Source of the DNA: Rs1 sp036960485
GTDB taxonomy: Bacteria; Pseudomonadota; Gammaproteobacteria; Pseudomonadales; Balneatricaceae
Length of the DNA: 64,000 bases
NCBI GenBank assembly: GCA_036960485.1
Contig: JBALXS010000007.1
Span: 21,386-85,385 of the forward strand
Reading direction: 5' to 3'
Shown: piece by piece, positions 35,228-43,900 of the stretch
How the letters are laid out: the number at the start of each line of letters is the position of its first letter
How positions within the stretch are numbered: the stretch's first letter is position 1
Position numbers and translations under genes: made by a program
The notes under the pieces: generated by a model
What the model was told of the DNA's origin: nothing
The model's input: the letters and a program-made list of their open reading frames with translations, nothing else
Database searches by the model: none

Positions 35228-37369
35228 GTGTCAGCATCGCTGTTTAGTTCATCGTGGTATAAAGTGGCCGATCTCAAGGTACGCTTGCGCAAACATGCCA
35301 GCATTCACCGCCATGTTTATCGCGGTAAGGTTTGGTTTGTGCTGCAAGATCATGCCACCGGCCAGTTTCAGCGCTTTACCCCACAAGCTTATCAAGTGAT
35401 TGGTTTGTTAGATGGTCGAAAAACACTGCAGCAGGTTTGGGATGCTGCTTGTGCCCGTTTAGGTGATGGTTTACCTAGCCAAGATGAAGTCATTCAATTG
35501 ATCGCTCAGCTCAATAAAGCCAATGTAATTCAAACTGACGCCATGCCTGATATTGAACAATTGCAACGTCGTCGTCGCGAGCAAGATCACGGCAAGTTCA
35601 TGCAAAAGTTAAAATCGCCGCTAAGTATTCGTATCCCATTATTAGACCCTGAAGCATTCTTAGATATGACAATGCCGCTGGTGCGATTCATTTATTCACG
35701 TTTTGGCGCCATGCTGTGGCTATGTGTGGTCATGATCGGTTTAAGCTTGGCGATACTTAATTGGTCAGCGTTAACCGATAACTTAAGCGATCGCTTACTG
35801 GCCCTTGAAAACTTATTTTTGATCGCGCTCGTTTACCCTTTAGTTAAAACTTTTCATGAGCTAGGCCATGCCTATGCCGTGAAACGTTGGGGTGGCGAGG
35901 TGCATGAAATGGGCGTTATGCTGCTGGTATTGTTTCCAGTGCCTTATGTAGATGCATCAGCAGCCTCGGCATTTCGTAATAAGTATCAGCGAATGTTGGT
36001 GGGCGCGGTGGGAATTCTTGCAGAGCTTTTATTAGCAGCATTGGCAATGATTGTATGGGTATTAGTTGAGCCTGGTATTGTGCGCGCCATGGCGTTTAAC
36101 GTGATGTTAATAGGTGGCTTTTCAACTCTTTTATTCAATGGGAACCCTTTATTACGCTTCGATGCATATTATGTTTTAGCTGATTATTTAGAAATTCCCA
36201 ATTTAGGATCGCGCGGTAATAATCAAGTTGCCTACTGGGCAAAGCGGTATCTATTTGGCATCAGTGGTTTAAAAACCTCCGCTCAAAGCCGATCAGAAGC
36301 TGCTTGGTTAGTGGGCTATGCCTGTAGCGCTTATGTTTATCGCTTGTTCGTGATGGTGGCTATTTCGCTATTTGTGGCCTCACAATACTTTTTTGTGGGG
36401 ATATTACTTGCTTGCTGGTCGGTGTGGACCAGTCTGTTTTTACCGATAATTAAAATGGTGGGTAAACCTATGTCTGACCCTCAGTTACGGCGCAAGCGCA
36501 CTCGTGTTATCGGCGTGTCTAGTGGCTTTATTGTGCTGTTTATAGGGCTACTTTTTTGGTTGCCTGTGCCTTATAAAACGTATACGCAAGGGGTGTTGTA
36601 CCTGCCGCAAAATGCTTACGTATACGCTTTAGAAACCGGCTTCATTGAGCGCGTAATAGCCCCATATGGAAAAGCAGTGGTGGCGGGCGAGCTGTTAATG
36701 CAGCTACGTGCACCAGACCTTGAAGCGCGGGTAAAAGTGCTAGCTGCACAATTAAATGAAGCAAAAGTGCGCTATAAAGCCAGTGTTGAAAATCGCAACA
36801 GCGCCGATATATTACTCCAAGAATCTAAGTTCATTGAGCAAGAATATCGCCGCGCCAAGGAGCGATTAGCAGGATTACAAATACGCAGCCGCATAGCTGG
36901 TGAATTTATGCAGCCACGCATGGAAGGGTCACTGGGACGCTATGTTAACCGCGGTGAAGTTTTAGGCTATGTGGTCAATTATGCCAGCTTACCGCTGGCG
37001 GTAATGATCTCAGAAGATAATATCGATCAAGTGCGCAACCAAACGCGTAAGGTAGAATTACGTTTTTCTTCTGCGCCCAAAGAAGCCTATCAAGCACGTA
37101 TTTTGCGACAAACGCCAGCATCCACTCAACAACTACCGAGTGTTACATTAAGTACTGATGGCGGTGGACGCATTGCATTAAGCCCCAACAGAGATTACGC
37201 GTTACAAAGCTTTAAGAGTTATTTTCGGATTGAGTTGACGGCGCCACAAAATTTAAAACAGCGCTTTGATGAGCGCGTGTATGTGTTATTCGAGCATGAT
37301 CCAGAGCCGATTATCTGGCGCTGGTATCGTGCAACACGCCGTCTATTATTAAGGCAGTTTGATGTATAA
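35228..37369 (+). CDS. PqqD-like / M50 metalloprotease / HlyD-type fusion protein
   Basis: A 713-aa polytopic membrane protein with three parts. Residues ~25-105 resemble PqqD-type peptide-recognition domains (FTPQAYQVIGLLDGRKTLQQ ... LIAQLNKANVIQ). The membrane core (~150-440) is an M50/site-2-protease-like domain with zinc motif HELGH at 210-214 and NPLLRFDAYY at 306-315, where Asp312 would be the third ligand; the usual Gly after it is Ala. After a last helix (~425-440) comes a HlyD-like adaptor with lipoyl-type segments (YVYALETGFIERVIAPYGKA) and a short coiled-coil. The start is GTG at 35228, three bases after the previous stop. It may recognise, anchor or process the exported giant protein; proteolysis is inferred from intact zinc ligands. 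Confidence 0.87.
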   Translation: MSASLFSSSWYKVADLKVRLRKHASIHRHVYRGKVWFVLQDHATGQFQRFTPQAYQVIGLLDGRKTLQQVWDAACARLGDGLPSQDEVIQLIAQLNKANVIQTDAMPDIEQLQRRRREQDHGKFMQKLKSPLSIRIPLLDPEAFLDMTMPLVRFIYSRFGAMLWLCVVMIGLSLAILNWSALTDNLSDRLLALENLFLIALVYPLVKTFHELGHAYAVKRWGGEVHEMGVMLLVLFPVPYVDASAASAFRNKYQRMLVGAVGILAELLLAALAMIVWVLVEPGIVRAMAFNVMLIGGFSTLLFNGNPLLRFDAYYVLADYLEIPNLGSRGNNQVAYWAKRYLFGISGLKTSAQSRSEAAWLVGYACSAYVYRLFVMVAISLFVASQYFFVGILLACWSVWTSLFLPIIKMVGKPMSDPQLRRKRTRVIGVSSGFIVLFIGLLFWLPVPYKTYTQGVLYLPQNAYVYALETGFIERVIAPYGKAVVAGELLMQLRAPDLEARVKVLAAQLNEAKVRYKASVENRNSADILLQESKFIEQEYRRAKERLAGLQIRSRIAGEFMQPRMEGSLGRYVNRGEVLGYVVNYASLPLAVMISEDNIDQVRNQTRKVELRFSSAPKEAYQARILRQTPASTQQLPSVTLSTDGGGRIALSPNRDYALQSFKSYFRIELTAPQNLKQRFDERVYVLFEHDPEPIIWRWYRATRRLLLRQFDV

Positions 37370-39350
37370 ACGGCCATTAAAACGCCCTAGCGATCAGTTG
37401 GAACGTCCTCAACAGGATTTAGAACGTCAAAAACTGATGGTGCGCTGGTGGCGTACCTTAAGTGGCTGGTTTAGTCGCCCTTTACGGGCATCGCGCTGGT
37501 TTTATACACCGCTATTATGGGCTATCAAGCGTAAAGCTCTCAGCTACGAAGCGCTCAGTGATAGCCAATTAGATGCAGAAATCATGCAACTGCGCGCTCA
37601 GTTACGCCGTTCAGGGCTCACCAATCGCTTATTAGTGAAAAGCTTCGCATTGATCCGTGAGGTAGCGGGGCGCACTTTGAATATGCGCCATTTCGATGTG
37701 CAATTGCTCGGTGGCCTCGCTATGTTACATGGCAATATTGCACAAATGTACACCGGCGAAGGCAAAACACTAACCGCCACGTTACCGGTAGCCGCCGCTG
37801 CAATGGCAGGAATACCTGTACATGTAGTGACCGTGAATGATTACCTCACTGAGCGCGACGCGCAACTAATGATACCGGTTTACCAGCGCTTAGGGCTCAG
37901 TGTTGGGGTAGTAATACAGGGCTTAGAAGTAACACAACGTCGCCAGCAATATGACAGCGACATAGTGTATTGCACCAGCAATGAACTGGCGTTCGATTAC
38001 CTCAAAGATAGCATCGAACTGCAAAGCAGAGATCACCCGCTACATCTACATGCTCTGTCGATTCAAGGTGAACGCCAACGTTTAAGCAAAGTAATGTTGC
38101 GCGGGTTGCACTTTGCGGTGGTTGATGAAGCCGATAGTGTGTTGCTCGATGAAGCGCGCACTCCGCTAGTTATTTCAGGCGAAGAAGTTCCTCAAGCGCA
38201 GCAACAAGCAGTTTATCATCAAGCTATGTTATTGATTGATGAACTGACATTAGAGCGTGACTATAAAATATTAAAACAGCAGCGCCAAATCGAATTCACT
38301 GCGCGCGGAGAAGAGCAAGGTTTAGAGATTACTCAAGACTTAGGGCCGTTTTGGCAGGGGCGAATACGCCGTTTAGAACTGCTACGCCAAGCGCTAAGTG
38401 CACGCCATTTGTTTGAACGCGACAAGCACTATCTAGTAGCAGAAGAGAAAGTGGTAATTATTGATGAACATACCGGCCGCTTAATGCCTGACCGTACTTG
38501 GGAGCGAGGCTTACATCAGCTAATTGAAATTAAAGAAGATTGCCCGCTTAGTGCACCACGAGAGACCTTAGCTAGTATTAGTTTTCAAAACTTTTTTCGC
38601 CACTTTCATCACCTATCCGGTATGACAGGCACTGCTGAAGAAGTGGCCGGAGAACTATGGCGCGTTTACGCTCTACCAGTGGTGAGCATTGCCACTAATA
38701 AACCCAATAAGCGCCACCGACAGAGCCAACAAGTATATGCTGATGATCGGCAAAAATGGCAAGCGGTGTGTGATAAAACGCGTATTTTACAGGGGCAAGG
38801 TAGGCCCGTATTAATCGGCACACAATCATTACTCGCCTCTGAACAATTGAGTAACATTTTAACTGAGCAAGGTGTAGATCATCAGATATTAAATGCTAAG
38901 CAAGATGCACAAGAAGCGGATATTGTAGCACATGCTGGAGATAAGGGGCGCGTTACAATAGCTACTAGCATGGCGGGAAGAGGCACCGATATTAAGCTTG
39001 CAGACAGCGTTGAAGCCGCTGGAGGATTACATGTAATGATCACTGGATTACACGACTCTTCACGTATCGATCGTCAATTACAAGGGCGTTGTGCCCGCCA
39101 AGGAGATCAAGGTAGCTATGATGTGTTATTGTCATTAGAAGATGCAATATTAACACCGCTCACCCAACGTATTACAAAAATAGTGTTTATTTTACCAATA
39201 CCTACATGGATAGCCCTGCGTTTGGCGTTATGGCTTATTCGTCGCTGTCAGCAGCGCCTTGAAGCTGAACATGTAAGATTGCGTAAAGAATTATTGAAAA
39301 CCGATGAGCGACAACGTGAACTGTTATCTTTTGCTCATTATCGTTTATAA
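37362..39350 (+). CDS. Shortened SecA-like preprotein translocase ATPase
   Basis: A 662-aa SecA paralogue, against about 900 aa for housekeeping SecA. The two-lobed motor is intact: Walker A MYTGEGKT (129-136), VTVNDYLTERDA, Walker B VVDEADSVLLDEARTP (254-269), LSGMTGTA, ATSMAGRGTDI (534-544) and the arginine-finger motif RIDRQLQGRCARQGDQGS (568-585). The preprotein-crosslinking region (~270-400) is present. The C-terminal ~240 residues (helical wing and zinc-binding linker) are missing. A hydrophobic stretch (604-627, FILPIPTWIALRLALWLI) precedes a short scaffold-helix remnant. The N-terminus is basic and Trp-rich, possibly membrane-binding. I chose ATG 37362 with AAGG upstream; it overlaps the M50 gene by 8 bases. 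Probably the dedicated motor for the giant protein in place of an ABC exporter. Confidence 0.93.
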   Translation: MYKRPLKRPSDQLERPQQDLERQKLMVRWWRTLSGWFSRPLRASRWFYTPLLWAIKRKALSYEALSDSQLDAEIMQLRAQLRRSGLTNRLLVKSFALIREVAGRTLNMRHFDVQLLGGLAMLHGNIAQMYTGEGKTLTATLPVAAAAMAGIPVHVVTVNDYLTERDAQLMIPVYQRLGLSVGVVIQGLEVTQRRQQYDSDIVYCTSNELAFDYLKDSIELQSRDHPLHLHALSIQGERQRLSKVMLRGLHFAVVDEADSVLLDEARTPLVISGEEVPQAQQQAVYHQAMLLIDELTLERDYKILKQQRQIEFTARGEEQGLEITQDLGPFWQGRIRRLELLRQALSARHLFERDKHYLVAEEKVVIIDEHTGRLMPDRTWERGLHQLIEIKEDCPLSAPRETLASISFQNFFRHFHHLSGMTGTAEEVAGELWRVYALPVVSIATNKPNKRHRQSQQVYADDRQKWQAVCDKTRILQGQGRPVLIGTQSLLASEQLSNILTEQGVDHQILNAKQDAQEADIVAHAGDKGRVTIATSMAGRGTDIKLADSVEAAGGLHVMITGLHDSSRIDRQLQGRCARQGDQGSYDVLLSLEDAILTPLTQRITKIVFILPIPTWIALRLALWLIRRCQQRLEAEHVRLRKELLKTDERQRELLSFAHYRL

Positions 39351-39359
39351 GGAATTTTT

Positions 39360-40112
39360 ATGTTGTATATCTCTCGCGCTATCGTCCCTTTATTGGTTGT
39401 GGGCATATTACCTTTTAGCCACCTGACACAGGCAGCTGAAATAGGATTGCCAGCTATTAATGAGGCACAGCAAAGCTGCTTACTTGAACCGAGTATTGAG
39501 GTTGAACTAAGCAGTGAAGTACAAGGTGTGGTGCGTCAAATGAGTGTAACACGCGGTGACAAAGTAAAAAAAGGCGATGTTCTTATGATCTTAAATAGTG
39601 AGGTTGAAGAAGCAGTGCTTGCCACCGCAAGAGCGAAGGTCAACTTCGCCGCGCGCAAAGTAAAGCGTAATCAGAAGTTGTTTAATAAAAAGCTATTATC
39701 GGCCCATGAAAAAGACGAAATGCTCACGGAGTTGCGCTTAGCGCAATCCCAAGCAAAAGAAGCAAAAGTACACTTAAAACAGCGCCAAACCAGTAGTCCT
39801 ATCGATGGGGTAATCGTAGAAAAGCTTAAAGAGCTTGGCGAGTATGTTGACGAAAGCCCGTTTTTACGAATCGTCACCTTAAATCCATTACGTGCTGAAG
39901 TAGTACTTCAAGCCGAGGTTTACGCACAGATCAGTAAAGGTATGAAAGTCGCTATTTATCCTGAAAGCGATGATCAACAAGCCTATCACGGTGAAATCGA
40001 TATCATTGATCCGGTCATCGATGTAGGCAGTAACACCTTCGCGGTTAGCGTTGTACTAGAAAACAATGAACGAACGCTGCTTGCTGGATTACGTTGTCGT
40101 GTTGAGTTTTGA
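39360..40112 (+). CDS. Periplasmic adaptor, HlyD/RND membrane fusion type
   Basis: A 250-aa adaptor with an N-terminal hydrophobic signal (residues 1 to ~26, ending LTQAAE). The mature part has a first lipoyl half (VEVELSSEVQGVVRQMSVTRGDKVKKGDVL), a helical hairpin (~80-135), a second lipoyl half (SSPIDGVIVEKLKELGEYVD) and a beta-barrel domain ending with the RND-adaptor LLAGLRCRVEF. It starts nine bases after the SecA-like gene and closes the operon. Probably it bridges inner-membrane parts to the TolC-like duct. It is the third HlyD-type protein of the locus and the only one without an extra domain. Confidence 0.88.
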   Translation: MLYISRAIVPLLVVGILPFSHLTQAAEIGLPAINEAQQSCLLEPSIEVELSSEVQGVVRQMSVTRGDKVKKGDVLMILNSEVEEAVLATARAKVNFAARKVKRNQKLFNKKLLSAHEKDEMLTELRLAQSQAKEAKVHLKQRQTSSPIDGVIVEKLKELGEYVDESPFLRIVTLNPLRAEVVLQAEVYAQISKGMKVAIYPESDDQQAYHGEIDIIDPVIDVGSNTFAVSVVLENNERTLLAGLRCRVEF

Positions 40113-40184
40113 GATGGTAAGGTTTTGTCAATTAATCAAAGTGTTGATGAAACAAAACAGTCGTAATATCTATTAGCGTTACTC

Positions 40185-40207
40185 AAAGGGCTTGCTGTTA
40201 GCCCTTT
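40185..40207 (+). terminator. Possible terminator hairpin after the export operon
   Basis: An 8-bp perfect stem (AAAGGGCT at 40185-40192 with AGCCCTTT at 40200-40207) and a 7-base loop, about 70 bases after the last adaptor stop. No T-run follows, so termination would be weak or factor-assisted. Confidence 0.4.
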
Positions 40208-40467
40208 AAAAACCTCTGCTCTTACAGCCAGAACTATTTTTCTCTTCATTTGATGATAATGCTTTGTTGTATCAATTCATATAAAAGCTACTAGTTCAAA
40301 AGGCTTTTATTTAGCAAAAATATCATATCCAGAGGATGTAGTTCGCTAACTACTTGAATATATGTTTTTCAGCAATTGATAGTATGGACGCCCTGAAGTT
40401 TGAAAAGTAGCTATTGATATACATCTAAATTAATTTACTTCAATATTCTTTTCATAAATTGGGGGGT

Positions 40468-40495
40468 CCTTTCTATATTTTCCTTTCTATATTTT
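40468..40495. repeat. Tandem duplication, 2 x 14 bp
   Basis: CCTTTCTATATTTT occurs twice in direct succession (40468-40481 and 40482-40495). It lies in a T/C-rich intergenic stretch. No function is apparent; replication slippage is the simplest origin. Confidence 0.7.
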
Positions 40496-40716
40496 CATCC
40501 TTGCTATTTTTTCTCTATTCTTTTATATCCCTTCCATTTTCGTTGCTCATCGTTTAATTCTTAAATCTGCTTAATATTCAATCACAGTGAGAGCATTGCT
40601 CAGCGAATAGCACTGATAGGGTACAGATTTATTTCACAAGATAGCGTGCTTAGTTACCCGTCTTGAATGCTAGTTAGAAAATCAATCAGAGCAAGTATTC
40701 CTGATGAGGAAATATT

Positions 40717-40788
40717 ATGACTCGCGTCCAATTGCAGCAAGCCTGTTGCCCAAATACATTTTATTATCGCTTTTTCACAGCTTCGTGA
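40717..40788 (+). other. Very short open frame (23 codons) with a good ribosome-binding site
   Basis: ATG at 40717 is preceded by GAGGAAAT with suitable spacing and reads MTRVQLQQACCPNT followed by FYYRFFTAS and a stop. The start (MTR..QQ...T.YY) faintly resembles the N-terminus of REP-associated tyrosine transposases, with further similarity continuing only in another frame. It could be a leader peptide or a decayed transposase start. I cannot decide between these. Confidence 0.2.
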
Positions 40789-40949
40789 GCTGGGGTTTTG
40801 TGGGTTGGGTTTTTAGGAATTTGCTGGTGTGATATAGCAGTAAGTTGTATTTGTGAAGCGAGAATAATATTCAAATCTGCTTAGAATTTAACATGATTAG
40901 CAACACGAAAATCATAAATAAAAGCTAGAAAATATAAAAGGTGAATATT

Positions 40950-43900
40950 ATGGCACTGATTAATGGCCAATTTAAACACGATAGTTCGTTTGAAAAAGCG
41001 GCTTTAAATGCTGTGAATATTACTTTTTCGTTACCAATATTTTCCTATACTGAAGATAAAGGTGATATTGAACGCACACAAGAATCAAAAACTTTATCTT
41101 TTAATCAAATGTTTAGTGCTGAAACTTATAGTATTTTGTTACCAGGGGAGTATATCGTTGGTGACAATGCTAATACTTACTACGCATGGTTAATTAATAT
41201 TTTAGAAACAGAGCAAAATGATTCTAAGTTGCTAGAAATTGATATCCCTTATCAAATCACCGGGCACAATGAAGTATTGATAACTGCAAGTAAAATCACC
41301 GCCATTGCCAGCTTTGAAGATTTTGGTGCTAAAGATATCAGCAGTATGATCACAATACGCGACGGTGCTTCACCAGAGTTTAAACCGGGTTTTGCGCAGT
41401 TACTTGCAAGTAAGGTATTTTTTATGAATGCCAGCGCTTATTCAGCCTTAAAAAGCGAGATTGCCAGTATCACCGAGATCGAAGACGAGAGTCGTATTTC
41501 CATACTTGTGCGCCTTATTGCTGAATTTAGTGATAACGATATTGTGTTGCTTGATCCAAAAAATAAAGCCCTACAAAAATCAATTGAAGCGCTTAAATGG
41601 CCCAGCAAGTTAGCAAGATTTGATCTTGTGCTCGCAGCTATTCGCCAACGCTTTGCTGATTTGATCGATTTTACGATTGATATTGGCGCCACAACACCGG
41701 TCAGTATTGCAGGGTCCATTACCATTGAAACTGATAACACCCCTGTCATAAATGCTGATTTAGCCTTTTACCACTTAACGATCGAAACTCAGTTTAAAAG
41801 GGTGGGTAGTCGTAATCCACATGAGAGCTGGAAAATTAATTTACAAGATATTGATTCATCTAAAGCAGTACCACAGCCTCTGCCTTTCACTTTAGATTCT
41901 GAGTATTCGTTAATTGCCGAGACAATAACGGGAAAAGTGATTGTTAGGATGGATGGTTATGAAGGTAAAAACCTTTGGACTAAAAGCTACGATGCCTTTG
42001 ACAAAGAGCTGGCCGATATCAATATATCCATCTTGCAACACTTACCCGGTGGGGTTGAAAGTACGGATAATCAAACACCTGTAAACGCGGTTGCGAAGCT
42101 GCGTGGAAAAGTGGTTGCCAGTGATTATAATCGCCCAGTGCACGGTTTGACGGTAGTGATACAAGCGCGAGTAGCTGCTCAAGATCTTTGGAAAACGGTG
42201 GCTGCAGGTGAAACAGGAAAAACAGGTGATTTTTCTGTTATTTATCCTCAGGGAGTTTTTGTTGAAGCTCAGGCTTTGTTGTCTTTAGCGCCTGATTCAG
42301 CGGTTGATTTGAAAATCACGCCGCTTAGTGCTCAACCAGCTATTGAGCCTGAACCTGTTGGAATGCATAACAGCATAGCGAATGAGTTTATCTATCTGCT
42401 AGTGACGGGCAGTGAACTACCTGACATGGAAGACTGTAGCTGCACATCTGAGTCTTCGCGCCTTCCTGATCACACTGATTTGGTGGGATCAAAAGAGTAT
42501 TCACAAGACTTAGGCCCTGGATGTATTAATGTAAACACACCGAATCGATCCTTAAGGGAATATACCTATAACGGTATTGTGCGCATGACAGATCCAAAAA
42601 TCGCAAAATATACTTTGGAAAAAGTGGCGGTATACGGATCAAAAACTAACCGTAAAAATTATCGCTTATCAGCAGGGGATAGTGACACAGTTCGCGATAA
42701 AGTCGATCTATCCAACCCTATTCAATGGCAAGATGTGCCAGGTACTGAAGATGAGCTGAGTTTTTATCAGCCGGTAACCGTGGCTACTGGGCATATCCTC
42801 ACCTATAAAATGACTATGAAAGCGGATGGCTATTCTCTGGGAGATTGTGTTTTCTCTTTACCATTGGCGCCGGGGCAAAAAAAGCAAATTGTATCTTATA
42901 ACATGTCTAATGTATTAGAAGCACAAGAATCTCAAGTGATAGGGCAAAGTGAAAGTTTATCAGCCAGTTTGTTAAGTGATAGAAACATCACCAATCAGCT
43001 CAGTGGGCAGCTTAACGAAAACTTAAATGGTCAGAGCTTCGCTAAAACCGGCGGAGTTAGTGCTGGTTTGGGCCTTGCGGGTCTTGGGGCGATAGCAGGC
43101 GTGCTGGGAGTGTCGGGTGGATTTGCCAATTCAAGTTCCTCTGCATCTCAAAGTGGTAATCGTGTTATTGCCCAAAACTTCGGTGAAACACTGCGCCAAA
43201 ATTTGATGCAAAATGTTGAAAGCTATCGTGAGCTAAACGCCTCTGTCGTCACAACAGTAAAAGAGAATCAGCAGTACAGCGTAACAACTGAAGCAGTTGC
43301 CAATCACAATCACTGCCATTCGTTAACTATGCTATATTTTGAAGTGTTGCGCCATTATGCGGTGTATCAATCACTAGTGGATGTTAAAGAGTGCGTGTTC
43401 GTGCCTTTTTTACTGACTGAGTTTACGCAGGAAAACTCATCAAAATGGAAGGATATTTTAAGCGCTAATTTGCGTCCTATACCCTCTAATACCCATTTAC
43501 CAGCAGGTGCTGGCAAAGCGCATCCGTTATTACCTGCCTTTGATGCCAATGAACGGATGAAAACGAATTACACGCGCGTTGATTTTCCCGCAGGTCCACA
43601 TGCAAATGAAACGATGAGGTCGATCGATGGTGAAATAAAACTGCGCGTAAACCTGCCTCGTCCAAGAACCAGTTATGATCGCATTTTATCAATACCTATC
43701 GTTGTTGAGTCGCGAAAGGAGAGTAGCTTTGATGTGATAGGCGCAGTGAAAGGCGCTATTGTGGGTGCGCTCGCAGGTCCTGTTGGGGCTATTGTTGGTG
43801 GATTTTTGGGAGGCAGTAGTAGTAAAGAAGTAGACGTTTTAGTCAAAAAAAATATCTTTGATGCTTTCATGACACTTGATGGAAACTATGCATCAGTGCC

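Larger units (their letters stand above)
40113..40949. other. 837-bp intergenic region between the export operon and the 1997-aa protein gene
   Basis: No convincing gene is seen. It holds a possible terminator (40185-40207), a perfect 14-bp tandem repeat (CCTTTCTATATTTT, 40468-40495) in a pyrimidine-rich stretch, and a 23-codon open frame at 40717-40788 behind a good ribosome-binding sequence. The Shine-Dalgarno AAAGGTG of the next gene is at its right end. The length and lack of a shared operon make the downstream gene an independent unit. Confidence 0.5.

Noticed and set aside
9045..40112. A classical type I secretion system
   Set aside because: No HlyB-type ABC exporter is encoded anywhere in the locus; only the adaptor and outer-membrane parts are of that type.
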